Origin: Yanghanlia sp047501535
GTDB lineage: Bacteria; Pseudomonadota; Gammaproteobacteria; Burkholderiales; Burkholderiaceae_B
Assembly (NCBI RefSeq): GCF_047501535.1
Contig: NZ_JAZDRJ010000014.1
Coordinates: forward strand, 24,994-88,993
Reading direction: 5' to 3'
DNA: 64,000 nucleotides
Shown here: in pieces, positions 8,089 through 16,668 of the stretch
Layout of the letters: the number at the start of each line of letters is the position of its first letter
Numbering within the stretch: position 1 is the stretch's first letter
Notes under the pieces: generated by a model
Told to the model about the DNA's origin: nothing
What the model saw: only the letters and a program-made list of their open reading frames with translations
Databases searched by the model: none
Position numbers and translations under genes: made by a program

Positions 8089-9321
8089 TCAGATGCCTGC
8101 CAGGGCTTCATCAACGACTTCTACCCAGTGACGCACAGATACGCTGGCGCCGCTTTGCAGATGGGTAATACAGCCCATGTTGGAAGAGACGATGATGTCG
8201 GGTTGGGTGGCTTCAATATGACTCAGCTTGCGGTCACGCAGGCTTTGGGAGAGTTCCTTCTGGGTAATAGAGTACGTGCCCGCCGAACCGCAACACAAGT
8301 GAGATTCGGCGAAAGGCTGTAGCTGGAAACCCAGGTCAGCCAGTACTTTTTCGGTGATGCCGCGTAGTTTCTGCCAGTGCTGCAAGGTGCAAGGGGGGTG
8401 GAAGGCATGACGGCCGGTTATGCCTCCTATGCGTTTTCCGAGTTCCGCCGCGTGCGGTTCCAGCAATTCTGCAACATCGCGTACGGCGTCAGAGAGTTCT
8501 TGCGCTTTGGTGGCATAACGAGGGTCGTTGCGCAAATGATGCGCGTACTCACGCAGCATGGCGCCGCAGCCCGACGCATTGGCCACAATGCATTCGGCTT
8601 GGCCGGTATCCAGGAGCGGCCACCAGACATCGATATTGGTGCGCATTTGGTCAAGCGCTTTTTCCTGGGCATCCAGGTGCAGGTTGATGGCACCGCAGCA
8701 CACACTGCCGGGCACGCTTCTTACGCCAATGCCTACGGCATCCAACACGCGGACCGTGGCTTCGTCGATGGACGGCATCATGGCGGGCTGTACGCAGCCT
8801 TGCAACATTATGGCTTGGCGCACGTGGCGGGTAAGGTTTTCCGGCAATGGGCGCGAAGGCTGCACCGGCACCACTTTACTGCGCAAGGTGGCGGGTAATA
8901 TGGGACGCATGACACGGCCCAACGCCATGGCCGGCCCGAATAGCGGCGAATTCAAACCGTAGCGCAAGGCAATTCGCAAAAGACGGTCACGCAAAGGGCG
9001 TTCCACTTTCTTGGCCACCACCGCACGGCCAATATCTACCAGCTTGCCGTATTCCACTCCTGATGGACAGGTGGTTTCACAATTACGGCAGGTCAGGCAG
9101 CGATCCAGATGCATTTGAGTGGATGCACTGACATCTTCACCTTCCAACATCTGCTTGATGAGGTAGATGCGGCCACGCGGGCTGTCGAGCTCATCGCCCA
9201 GTTCTTGATAAGTCGGGCATGTCGCCTGGCAGAAACCACAATGCACACAACGCCGCAGGATTTCTTCTGCCTGCTCGCCTTCCGGCGTATCACGTATCCA
9301 TGATGCAAGATTTGTTTGCAT
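8089..9321 (-). CDS. glcF: Glycolate oxidase iron-sulfur subunit GlcF
   Basis: 410 residues. Two 4Fe-4S motifs lie at the N-terminus (Cys25/28/31/35 and Cys75/78/81/85), followed by two CCG-type domains (CCGA near 210 and CCGS near 354) that characterise the GlcF/LutA/HdrB group. It passes electrons from the flavin subunits to the membrane quinone pool during oxidation of glycolate to glyoxylate. It is the third gene of glcDEF, six bases after glcE. Confidence 0.95.
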   Translation of the reverse strand: MQTNLASWIRDTPEGEQAEEILRRCVHCGFCQATCPTYQELGDELDSPRGRIYLIKQMLEGEDVSASTQMHLDRCLTCRNCETTCPSGVEYGKLVDIGRAVVAKKVERPLRDRLLRIALRYGLNSPLFGPAMALGRVMRPILPATLRSKVVPVQPSRPLPENLTRHVRQAIMLQGCVQPAMMPSIDEATVRVLDAVGIGVRSVPGSVCCGAINLHLDAQEKALDQMRTNIDVWWPLLDTGQAECIVANASGCGAMLREYAHHLRNDPRYATKAQELSDAVRDVAELLEPHAAELGKRIGGITGRHAFHPPCTLQHWQKLRGITEKVLADLGFQLQPFAESHLCCGSAGTYSITQKELSQSLRDRKLSHIEATQPDIIVSSNMGCITHLQSGASVSVRHWVEVVDEALAGI

Positions 9322-9327
9322 GATTGC

Positions 9328-10416
9328 TCAGAACTCGCGAAAAAGCCTGCCGGGGTTGAACACGCCAGTAGGGTCAAACTCTTGTTTGAGGCGCTCGCTG
9401 ATAGCCCGCACGCCTGCCGAGACGGGATGAAACACAGGCACGGGCGCTTCGCCCTCGTAGCGATACAAGGTGGCATGCCCCCCATGCCGCGCGGCTGCCT
9501 TGCGAATGAAATCGGGCTCAACCCCCTCGCCCTGCAGCCAGCGCAGGCCGCCATTCCATTCAACCATTGTGGTGCCAAGGCCCATCGCCGGTGCGGTGGG
9601 AAGCAAGGCCAACCGCCACAAGGGGCGCGCCTGGAAAAATGGGTGTGTTTGATCGCGCAGGCTATCCCACCAGGCTGTGGCCTGGTCGTCACTCATGCGC
9701 TCACCGCCGATGACACGCGCCGCACTGACCAGCGCCGGCGAACTGCCTGACAACCGCAGGCGAAGAATCCCTTGCCCATTCTCTTCCAGCCACGATGTAG
9801 CGGAAATCGGCAAAGGCTTGCTGCGCCAGGTGTTGAAGCTGGCCAGAGCCTCAGATTTGCTCAACTGAAGTTCTCTGGTTTCTTCGGCCAGTGGCATAGG
9901 CGCTACTTTAAGCGACACTTCCAACATAGCGCCAAAAATTCCCATAGACCCAGCCAGCAAACGTGAAACATCGTAGCCTGCGACGTTCTTCATGACTTCA
10001 CCGCCAAAACGCAGCACATTACCGTTAGCGGCGAGCAAGGTGGTACCGAGAACGAAGTCGCGCAAGCTGCCCGCCATCATGCGCCGTGGGCCGGACAGCC
10101 CTGTCGCTACACAACCTCCGAGCGTGGCGGCCGGGCCGAAGCGCGGCGGCTCGAAAGCCAGCATCTGGCCGCTGGCAGCCAGCAGCTCTTCGATTTCAAC
10201 CAAAGGCGTGCCCGCTCGTGCCGTGATGACAAGCTCAGAAGGCTGATAATTGATGACGCCCTGAAAGGCAGAGACATCCAGCACTCCCCCATTGACGGGC
10301 GCAGCGTGCGCTTCGCCATAGAATTGCTTGGTGCCCCCGCCCTGAATAATGAGTGGTTTCAGGCTTGCCCGGGCCGTCATGACCTGGTCGATCATTTCGG
10401 AAAGAACGAACTCCAT
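9328..10416 (-). CDS. glcE: Glycolate oxidase FAD-binding subunit GlcE
   Basis: 362 residues with the PCMH-type FAD-binding fold: IIQGGGTKQFYG, the AGTPLVEIEELL segment, GGCVATGLSGPRR and the nucleotide-binding MKNVAGYDVSRLLAGSMG. It is much shorter than GlcD, as usual for GlcE, and ends in the short GVFNPGRL signature of the family. It is required with GlcD and GlcF for glycolate oxidation. The ATG is nine bases after the glcD stop. Confidence 0.94.
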   Translation of the reverse strand: MEFVLSEMIDQVMTARASLKPLIIQGGGTKQFYGEAHAAPVNGGVLDVSAFQGVINYQPSELVITARAGTPLVEIEELLAASGQMLAFEPPRFGPAATLGGCVATGLSGPRRMMAGSLRDFVLGTTLLAANGNVLRFGGEVMKNVAGYDVSRLLAGSMGIFGAMLEVSLKVAPMPLAEETRELQLSKSEALASFNTWRSKPLPISATSWLEENGQGILRLRLSGSSPALVSAARVIGGERMSDDQATAWWDSLRDQTHPFFQARPLWRLALLPTAPAMGLGTTMVEWNGGLRWLQGEGVEPDFIRKAAARHGGHATLYRYEGEAPVPVFHPVSAGVRAISERLKQEFDPTGVFNPGRLFREF

Positions 10417-10425
10417 CTGCCTTCC

Positions 10426-11892
10426 TTAGAAACGGGGGATATCCGGAAACCGCAACTGGCCCGCATGAACGTGCATGCGACCATATTCGGCGCAACGCGC
10501 CAGCGTGGGAATCACTTTTTCGGGGTTCAGCAGGCCGTGAGGATCGAACCCTTTTTTAAGTGCCAGGAAAAAATCGAGTTCCTGGCGCGAAAACTGCACG
10601 CACATCTGGTTGATTTTCTCTATGCCCACGCCGTGCTCGCCCGTAACGGTGCCTCCCACCTCGACGCAAAGCTCAAGAATGGCCGCTCCGAATTTTTCGG
10701 CGCGTTCGACTTCGTCGGGAATATTGGCATCGAAGAGAATGAGCGGGTGCAAATTACCATCGCCCGCGTGGAAGACGTTGGCACAGCGCAAGCCGTATTC
10801 TTCTTCCATATCGGCAATGGCGTTAAGCACCTGCGCCAGATGGCGACGTGGGATCGTGCCGTCCATGCAGTAGTAATCGGGCGATACGCGCCCTGCTGCT
10901 GGAAAGGCGTTCTTGCGGCCTGCCCAGAAGCGCAGACGTTCTTCCTCGGATGTTGATACCTGCAGGCGGCTGGCCCCGGCAGCCGAAAACACTGCATTCA
11001 TGCGCTGGATTTCATCTTCGACTTCTTCAAGCGTGCCATCAGATTCGCACAGCAAAATAGCTTCGGCGTCGAGATCGTAGCCCGCGTTCACGAAAGGCTC
11101 GACCATATGCGTGGCACGTTTGTCCATCATTTCCAGCCCCGCAGGCACAATCCCGGTTGCAATCACGTTGGCAACCGCTTCGCCGGCTGCTTCCACGCTA
11201 GGAAAGCTCGCCATGATGACGCGGGCACAGGCAGGAACGGGAATCAGCTTTACCGTGGCCTGAGTCACAATACCCAGCATACCTTCGGAACCGATAAACG
11301 CGGCGAGAAGATCGAGCCCGGGGCTGTCGGGTGCTTCGGAACCGAACTCGACGATTTCGCCATCCATGGTCACCACTCGTGCACGCAGCACATTATGAAT
11401 GGTGAGCCCGTATTTCAGGCAATGCACCCCGCCGGAGTTTTCAGCAATATTGCCGCCGATTGAACAGGCGATCTGGCTGGATGGGTCGGGAGCGTAATAC
11501 AAGCCCACCGCCGCTGCAGCTTCCGAAATAGCCAGATTGCGTACGCCGGGCTCCACAATCGCAGTGGCCGATTCCGGGTTGATTTCCAGAATGCGGTTCA
11601 GCTTTGACACCCCCAGTAGCACGCCGCGCGGATGCGGGGTTGCGCCGCCGGATAACCCCGTGCCTGCACCACGCGGAACAATGGGCACATCGAAGGCCTT
11701 GCAAGCCTGCACAACCTCGATCACCTGGGATTCGTCTTCAGGAAGAATCACCACCGGCGGCAGTTCGCGGTAAAGCGACAAGCCATCGCATTCGTAAGGT
11801 CGGGTATCTTCTGCTCGTGTCAGAATGCAATGGGCCGGGATCTTGCCTTCCAGCCGCTTGAGCAGGCCGTCAAGATCGGGTGGGGTTACCAT
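10426..11892 (-). CDS. glcD: Glycolate oxidase catalytic FAD subunit GlcD
   Basis: 488 residues, a full-length FAD-linked oxidase of the FAD_binding_4 / FAD-oxidase_C type. Key segments are PRGAGTGLSGGA (pyrophosphate of FAD), SIGGNIAENSGGVHCLKYG, FHAGDGNLHP and TGEHGVGIEK with the substrate-binding His. It oxidises glycolate (and probably D-lactate) at the cytoplasmic face of the membrane. It leads the compact operon glcD-glcE-glcF; no glcC-like regulator adjoins. Confidence 0.94.
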   Translation of the reverse strand: MVTPPDLDGLLKRLEGKIPAHCILTRAEDTRPYECDGLSLYRELPPVVILPEDESQVIEVVQACKAFDVPIVPRGAGTGLSGGATPHPRGVLLGVSKLNRILEINPESATAIVEPGVRNLAISEAAAAVGLYYAPDPSSQIACSIGGNIAENSGGVHCLKYGLTIHNVLRARVVTMDGEIVEFGSEAPDSPGLDLLAAFIGSEGMLGIVTQATVKLIPVPACARVIMASFPSVEAAGEAVANVIATGIVPAGLEMMDKRATHMVEPFVNAGYDLDAEAILLCESDGTLEEVEDEIQRMNAVFSAAGASRLQVSTSEEERLRFWAGRKNAFPAAGRVSPDYYCMDGTIPRRHLAQVLNAIADMEEEYGLRCANVFHAGDGNLHPLILFDANIPDEVERAEKFGAAILELCVEVGGTVTGEHGVGIEKINQMCVQFSRQELDFFLALKKGFDPHGLLNPEKVIPTLARCAEYGRMHVHAGQLRFPDIPRF

Positions 11893-12032
11893 GGCAGCCC
11901 TACCCTTTTCCCAAGGTATGAAATAGAAACGGCACTCACGCTTGTTGTCCTTATGATTTCAGCGCGCGCACCCATCGGCACGCCCACCCTGGCGCATAAG
12001 TGCGCGCAGGGGATGAGCCAATATTACCTGTT

Positions 12033-13127
12033 TCAGGCGGCGCTGCCGATCAGGGGATTTGCTGATTGCGGCGCTTTGGCGCGGCGCGCCTTCACTGCCT
12101 GGGCGAGCCGTTCAAGCACTGCCACGGAAGCATCCCAATCGATGCAGCCGTCGGTGATGCTCTGGCCGTAGGTGAGTTCCTGCCCGGCGACAAGATCTTG
12201 GCGGCCTGCCACCAAATTACTTTCAATCATCACGCCGAAAACACGGTCTTCGCCATTTTCCAGTTGCTGAGCGACGTCTTCCATCACCTGCGGCTGTTTG
12301 CGGTAATCCTTGGAGCTGTTGGCATGGCTGGCGTCAATCATCAAACGCGGCAGCACGCCTGCTTTGGCAATCTCCTGTGCAGCAGCATCCACACTTTCCG
12401 CATCGTAATTGGGGGCTTTTCCACCACGTAGAATCACATGACAATCTTCATTGCCGACCGTGGACACAATGGCTGAGTGCCCGCCCTTGGTGACAGACAG
12501 GAAATGGTGGGGCTGCGAAGCGGCCATCATGGCGTCGACGGCAATTTTGACATCACCACCGGTGCCGTTCTTGAACCCGACGGGGCAGGATAAACCGGAG
12601 GCCAATTCGCGGTGCACCTGACTTTCGGTAGTGCGTGCACCAATAGCGCCCCAAGAAACCAAATCGGCAATGTATTGCGGTGTGATCATATCGAGGAACT
12701 CACAACCGGCAGGCAGGCCCAACTCGTTGACTTGAATGAGCAATTCGCGTGCAGTGCGCAGGCCTTTGTTGATGTTGAAGCTGCCGTCCAGAGCGGGGTC
12801 GTTGATCAGCCCTTTCCAGCCCACTGTGGTGCGAGGCTTCTCGAAATACACCCGCATGATGATTTCCAGCTCGCCTTTGTGCAGTTCGCGCTGTTCAGCC
12901 AGGCGCCGGGCGTAATCGAGGGCGGCTTCCGTGTTATGGATGGAGCACGGCCCAATTACTACCACCATGCGATCATCGCTACCCTTCAGGATGTTGTGCA
13001 CTGCCCGACGCGCCCCGTAAACCACAGAGGAAATGTCCGGCGTGCAGGGAAACTCGCGCATGATATGCGCTGGGGGGGACAGTTCCTTGATTTCACGGAT
13101 TCGTAAGTCATCAGTATTGTGCGACAC
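12033..13127 (-). CDS. aroG: 3-deoxy-7-phosphoheptulonate (DAHP) synthase, class I
   Basis: 364 residues from a GTG start at 13127, which has an AAGGAG box seven bases upstream and aligns with the N-terminus of E. coli AroG (NTDDLRIREIKEL). A longer ATG frame from 13166 has neither support. The enzyme condenses PEP and erythrose 4-phosphate, the first step of aromatic amino-acid synthesis. Conserved segments: VVIGPCSIH, YFEKPRTTVGWKG, GARTTESQVHRELASGLS, VMIDASHANSSKD. The gene lies behind a 5' leader with a Phe/Tyr-rich peptide and an intrinsic terminator, so it is probably attenuated by charged tRNA-Phe/Tyr levels. Which product allosterically inhibits the enzyme cannot be told from sequence alone. 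Confidence 0.96.
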   Translation of the reverse strand: MSHNTDDLRIREIKELSPPAHIMREFPCTPDISSVVYGARRAVHNILKGSDDRMVVVIGPCSIHNTEAALDYARRLAEQRELHKGELEIIMRVYFEKPRTTVGWKGLINDPALDGSFNINKGLRTARELLIQVNELGLPAGCEFLDMITPQYIADLVSWGAIGARTTESQVHRELASGLSCPVGFKNGTGGDVKIAVDAMMAASQPHHFLSVTKGGHSAIVSTVGNEDCHVILRGGKAPNYDAESVDAAAQEIAKAGVLPRLMIDASHANSSKDYRKQPQVMEDVAQQLENGEDRVFGVMIESNLVAGRQDLVAGQELTYGQSITDGCIDWDASVAVLERLAQAVKARRAKAPQSANPLIGSAA

Positions 13128-13249
13128 GGTAAAGCTCCTTTTGGTTAACCACACGCCTAGTTTCAAGCCCGCCCTTCGTTGCAGGGTAAAGCAAGGCCAA
13201 TTTTAAAATACGGCACTGCGGGTGCCCCCGTATTTATTGGGGCGAATAC

Positions 13250-13285
13250 AAAAAAAGCCGCCTAGCTTTACGCTGGCGGCTTTTT
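13250..13285 (-). terminator. Attenuator terminator hairpin in the aroG leader
   Basis: A GC-rich stem (core GCCGCC at 13257-13262 with GGCGGC at 13275-13280, extended by A:T pairs on both sides and an inner AGC/GCT pairing) is followed on the minus strand by seven T. It lies about 18 bases beyond the leader-peptide stop codon and about 120 bases before the aroG start, so it would end transcription before aroG. It is symmetrical enough to act on the plus strand too, but no plus-strand gene ends here. Confidence 0.85.
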
Positions 13286-13302
13286 GGGAATTCGGTATGT
13301 AT

Positions 13303-13389
13303 TTAGTGCGTACGAGAGTTCCCTTCCTCCACCAGCGGCTTAGGAAAAGCATAAAAGTAAAAGAAGAAAAACTGGAATACGGTACGCAT
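13303..13389 (-). CDS. Phe/Tyr-rich leader peptide of the aroG attenuator (28 aa)
   Basis: A short frame from ATG at 13389 to TAA at 13303-13305. The product begins MRTVFQFFFFYFYAFPKP: six Phe and two Tyr in residues 5-15. This is the same design as the E. coli pheA leader peptide, where ribosome stalling at Phe codons controls an antiterminator. The terminator hairpin follows directly, then aroG. The promoter at 13398-13426 would start the transcript within a few bases of this ATG, so the peptide may be translated from a very short or absent 5' leader; no Shine-Dalgarno is seen. An overlapping frame starting at 13399 would lie inside the -10 box and is unlikely to be transcribed. Confidence 0.8.
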   Translation of the reverse strand: MRTVFQFFFFYFYAFPKPLVEEGNSRTH

Positions 13390-13397
13390 AGGTAACC

Positions 13398-13426
13398 ATA
13401 CTAGCACGCAATATTCTCAATGCCAA
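13398..13426 (-). promoter_or_regulatory. Sigma70-type promoter of the aroG leader
   Basis: A -35 element TTGGCA (minus strand, 13421-13426) and a -10 element TAGTAT (13398-13403) are separated by exactly 17 bases. The expected transcription start is around 13390-13392, one to three bases before the leader-peptide ATG. Confidence 0.7.
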
Positions 13427-13534
13427 GGGTCTGGGCCAAGCACTTTCTCCGCGAAGTACTTAAAACAACAAAACTGCGGAATCCCAAAACATCTAACTAT
13501 TAAACCCGCACGCGTACATACACGAAAAATTAGT

Positions 13535-13564
13535 TTGAGGTGAAATAATTATTCAGTGTATGAT
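13535..13564 (+). promoter_or_regulatory. Probable promoter of ehuBCDA
   Basis: A -35-like TTGAGG (13535-13540) and a -10-like TATGAT (13559-13564) are separated by 18 AT-rich bases. They end about 30 bases before the ehuB ATG, which itself has a CAGGAG box. Confidence 0.55.
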
Positions 13565-13595
13565 TTTCCCGAACTGACAAAAACAGGAGTCAAAC

Positions 13596-14456
13596 ATGCT
13601 TCCAAAACGTAACCGCCTGACAGCGGCTCTTGCCTTCGGTGTGGCCCTGTGCGCCCCGTTGGCCGCGTCGCAAGCCGCATCACTGGAGGAGATCAAACAA
13701 CGTGGGCAGATCCGCATCGCTGTGGCCAACGAGATCCCCTACGGCTATGTGGACATGAGCGGCGAAGCCAAGGGCGCCGGCCCTGATGTGGCCCGCCAGA
13801 TCATGAAACAGTTGGGCATCGACAAAATCGAATGGATCACCACCAGCTTCAGCTCCTTGATTCCCGGCCTGCGCGCCGATCACTTCGACATGGTTGCCGC
13901 TGAAATGGCCGTGCTGCCCGAGCGCTGCAAGCAAGTACTTTTTTCGGAACCGAATACTTCGTATGGCGAAGGACTATTGGTAGCTGAAGGCAACCCGCAC
14001 GATCTTCACGCCTACCAGGATTTTGCCGAATCGGAACACAAAATCGCCATCATGGCGGGGGCAGACCAGCTCGAAATGCTGCAAGCCCTGGGCGTTCCCG
14101 ATAACCGCATGGTCACCATTTCCAATAACGCCGACGCCATCTCCACGGTGTCAACCGGTCGCGCTGCCGCCTATGCCGCCACCAGTCTGACTGTGAGCGA
14201 ACTGGCCAAGCAAAGCCCGCGTGTCGAGTCGGCGGCGGACTTTACCGACCCTGTCATCAATGGCGAACCCGTACGTAGCTGGGGCGCTTTCACCTTCAGT
14301 ATGGATTCACAGGATCTGCGCGACGCAGTCAGCGAAGAGCTTGCCAAGTTCAAGCAGACTGACGAATGGAAACAGATCCTGACTACGTATGGCTTCAGCG
14401 ACACGGACGCGACTGAGTCCACCAGCCGTAACACTGAAACGCTCTGCGCCGGCTGA
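13596..14456 (+). CDS. ehuB: Ectoine/hydroxyectoine ABC transporter, periplasmic binding protein EhuB
   Basis: 286 residues with a Sec signal peptide (cleavage likely near ASQAA, about residue 28) and a SBP family-3 fold. The wording is that of EhuB rather than of general amino-acid receptors: NEIPYGYVD, GAGPDVARQI, SFSSLIPGLRADHFDMVAAEMAVLP and AIMAGADQLEMLQALGVP, ending in a short tail with LCAG. It captures ectoines in the periplasm for use as compatible solute or as nutrient. It is the first of four tightly spaced genes in the order B-C-D-A seen in ehu operons. Confidence 0.92.
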   Translation: MLPKRNRLTAALAFGVALCAPLAASQAASLEEIKQRGQIRIAVANEIPYGYVDMSGEAKGAGPDVARQIMKQLGIDKIEWITTSFSSLIPGLRADHFDMVAAEMAVLPERCKQVLFSEPNTSYGEGLLVAEGNPHDLHAYQDFAESEHKIAIMAGADQLEMLQALGVPDNRMVTISNNADAISTVSTGRAAAYAATSLTVSELAKQSPRVESAADFTDPVINGEPVRSWGAFTFSMDSQDLRDAVSEELAKFKQTDEWKQILTTYGFSDTDATESTSRNTETLCAG

Positions 14457-14468
14457 TCACACCTTCTC

Positions 14469-15140
14469 ATGAACTGGACGTCCTATTTGCCGCCCTTGCT
14501 GGAAGGGGCCTGGGTCACAGCCCAGCTCACGTTTTATTCCACGCTATTGGGCGGCTTCTTTGCCTTTGCTTTTGGGCTGGGCAGAATCTCCGACAACTGG
14601 CTGCTGAAAGGGTTTTCGGTCGCCATGATCGAAGTCTTTCGCGGCACATCGTTGCTAGTGCAGTTGTTCTGGCTGTATTTCGCCCTGCCTCTGGTTGGGC
14701 AAATGCTGGGGTTGGATTGGCGCCTGCCGCCCCTGGTGGCGGGCACTCTGGCACTAAGCCTGAATATTGGTGCCTACGGCGCTGAAGTGGTGCGCGGCGC
14801 CATTCAGGCAGTACCGCACAACCAGCACGAAGCCGCTAAGGCACTGGACTTTACACCCCGGCAAACGCTGTGGCGCATTGCTCTGCCGCAATCCATCCCG
14901 GAAATGCTGCCTTCTTTTGGCAACTTGGCCGTGCAAAACTTAAAGGATACGGCTTTGGTATCGCTGATCAGCCTGGGGGACATGACCTTCCGTGCCGAAC
15001 AAATACGCAACTTCACCCAAGACAGTACGACGGTCTACACGATGTTGCTACTCATGTACTTTGGCATGGCCTTGGTGCTCACTGCCTTGATGACGCTGCT
15101 GGAACGCTCGGTTGGGCGCTGGCGCGCGGGGAGATCCTGA
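14469..15140 (+). CDS. ehuC: Ectoine ABC transporter permease EhuC
   Basis: 223 residues with about five membrane spans and the polar-amino-acid-type permease (HisMQ) signature. FRGTSLLVQLFWLYFALP is near residue 60, and the EAA loop HNQHEAAKALDFTPRQTLWRI (about 118-138) contacts the ATPase. It starts 12 bases after the ehuB stop and forms a heterodimer with EhuD in the inner membrane. Confidence 0.9.
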   Translation: MNWTSYLPPLLEGAWVTAQLTFYSTLLGGFFAFAFGLGRISDNWLLKGFSVAMIEVFRGTSLLVQLFWLYFALPLVGQMLGLDWRLPPLVAGTLALSLNIGAYGAEVVRGAIQAVPHNQHEAAKALDFTPRQTLWRIALPQSIPEMLPSFGNLAVQNLKDTALVSLISLGDMTFRAEQIRNFTQDSTTVYTMLLLMYFGMALVLTALMTLLERSVGRWRAGRS

Positions 15141-15141
15141 C

Positions 15142-15834
15142 ATGCTGTTTGGCATTGCCTGGGATACATCCAGCCATTGGGCATTCGCAGTTTCAATCTT
15201 CCCCATTCTGCTGCAAGGCCTGGTTGTCACGCTGAAAGCCACGGTCGTGGGCTTTTTCATTGCCATGGTGCTGGGCTTGGTCTTGGCCGGGCTGAAGGCT
15301 TCACCGTTAAAGCTGATTTCATGGCCTGCACGGCTGTTGACCGAATTTATTCGTGACACGCCTTTACTTGTGCAGTTGTTCTTTCTGTATTACGTGCTGC
15401 CGGAATACGGCATTGTGCTGCCTGCCTTTATGACAGGTGCGCTGGCGTTAGGCCTGCAATACAGCGCGTACTTGTCGGAAGTTTATCGGGCGGGAATCGA
15501 GTCCGTGCCACTGGGCCAGCATGAAGCGGCCCGAGCCCTGGATCTTTCCCCCTTGCGCACCTTCACGGTCATTATCGTCCCACAGGCGATTCCCCGCATT
15601 ATTCCGGCCATGGGCAACTATTTGGTGTCCATCATGAAAGATGTGCCCTTGCTGTCGGTCGTGGCCGTGCTGGAAATGCTCAATGTGGCGAAAATCATTG
15701 GTGATCGTACCTTTAACTACCTGATACCGCTTTCCATGGTGGGCCTCATCTACCTGGTTCTCACCCTGGTGGCCGCGGCAGCAATCCGCTACCTGGATAA
15801 GCGTCTGCCCAAACAAGGAATTCCTCTGAAATGA
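15142..15834 (+). CDS. ehuD: Ectoine ABC transporter permease EhuD
   Basis: 230 residues from the ATG at 15142, one base after the ehuC stop. It has five predicted membrane spans, the RDTPLLVQLFFLYYVLPEYG motif and the EAA loop GQHEAARALDLSPLRTFTVI. It is homologous to EhuC and expected to be its partner in the translocation pore. The stop overlaps the start of ehuA by four bases (ATGA). Confidence 0.9.
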   Translation: MLFGIAWDTSSHWAFAVSIFPILLQGLVVTLKATVVGFFIAMVLGLVLAGLKASPLKLISWPARLLTEFIRDTPLLVQLFFLYYVLPEYGIVLPAFMTGALALGLQYSAYLSEVYRAGIESVPLGQHEAARALDLSPLRTFTVIIVPQAIPRIIPAMGNYLVSIMKDVPLLSVVAVLEMLNVAKIIGDRTFNYLIPLSMVGLIYLVLTLVAAAAIRYLDKRLPKQGIPLK

Positions 15835-16610
15835 ACGACGACGCCATCATTCACTTCGACAAGGTGGTCAAGCGTTTCGGCCCCGTCACGGTGCTGGACG
15901 AACTGGATTTTGAAGTTCACAAAGGCGAGAAAGTCACGATTATCGGCCCTTCGGGTTCGGGAAAATCCACCGTGCTGCGCATTTTGATGACACTGGAAAC
16001 CATTGACGAAGGGGTCATCCATGTCGCCGGACGCCCTTTGTGGCATGAGCAGCATAATGGCGAGCTGGTACCCGCTAGCGAAGCCCACTTGCGGAATATG
16101 CGCAAGGAAATGGGCATGGTCTTTCAGCAGTTCAACCTGTTTCCTCACATGACGGTGCGCCGCAATATCACGGAAGCCCCCATCCATGTGCTGGGCCTCA
16201 GTAAACAAGAGGCCCGTGAACGCGCCGAGGAATATCTGGAGCTCGTGGGCCTGAGCGATCATGCCGATAAATACCCCAGCCAGCTATCCGGCGGCCAGCA
16301 ACAGCGTGTAGCGATTGCCCGCGCGCTGGCCATGCGGCCCAACATCATGTTGTTTGATGAACCCACCTCGGCGCTAGACCCTGAACTCGTCGGCGAAGTT
16401 TTGAGCGTGATCCAACGGCTGGCCGAAGAGCACGACCTCACCATGTTGCTGGTGACGCACGAGATGCAATTTGCCAAACGGGTATCTGACCGGGTGTGTT
16501 TCTTTGACAAAGGCCGTATTGTGGAGCAAGGCCCGCCGGAGCAGGTGCTCGAAGAACCGGCCGAAGAGCGCACCCGCGACTTCCTGAAAAACTTCCTGGA
16601 TACCGCCTGA
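15831..16610 (+). CDS. ehuA: Ectoine ABC transporter ATP-binding protein EhuA
   Basis: 259 residues with all ABC motifs: Walker A GPSGSGKST (near 41), Q-loop MVFQQFNLFPHMTV, signature LSGGQQQRVAIARAL, Walker B IMLFDEPTSALDPE and the switch His in LLVTHEM. It is a cytoplasmic ATPase that powers EhuCD. The start overlaps the ehuD stop, showing translational coupling. Confidence 0.92.
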   Translation: MNDDAIIHFDKVVKRFGPVTVLDELDFEVHKGEKVTIIGPSGSGKSTVLRILMTLETIDEGVIHVAGRPLWHEQHNGELVPASEAHLRNMRKEMGMVFQQFNLFPHMTVRRNITEAPIHVLGLSKQEARERAEEYLELVGLSDHADKYPSQLSGGQQQRVAIARALAMRPNIMLFDEPTSALDPELVGEVLSVIQRLAEEHDLTMLLVTHEMQFAKRVSDRVCFFDKGRIVEQGPPEQVLEEPAEERTRDFLKNFLDTA

Positions 16611-16625
16611 CCCCGCCCTTAAGGA

Positions 16626-16656
16626 CTTACCCCCTGCGCGGGAGTGCTGGGGTAAG
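16626..16656. terminator. Hairpin between the convergent ehuA and ectB-like genes
   Basis: CTTACCCC (16626-16633) pairs perfectly with GGGGTAAG (16649-16656) around a 15-base loop. It sits in the 58-base gap between two genes that end toward each other. No T-run follows, so it may be a weak or factor-aided terminator. Confidence 0.45.
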
Positions 16657-16668
16657 CGAATGCCTGGC

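Noticed and set aside
10306..10956. Open frame of 216 codons on the plus strand opposite glcD/glcE
   Set aside because: glcD and glcE are certain from their motifs; this frame crosses their junction and resembles no family.
13128..13166. Longer aroG beginning at an ATG at 13166
   Set aside because: The 13 extra residues do not match the family and lack a ribosome-binding site; the GTG at 13127 has both supports.
13340..13399. Alternative leader frame starting at 13399, Leu-rich, overlapping the Phe/Tyr-rich leader peptide
   Set aside because: Its ATG lies inside the -10 element of the promoter, so it would not be in the transcript; the Phe/Tyr-rich frame fits the biosynthetic gene better.
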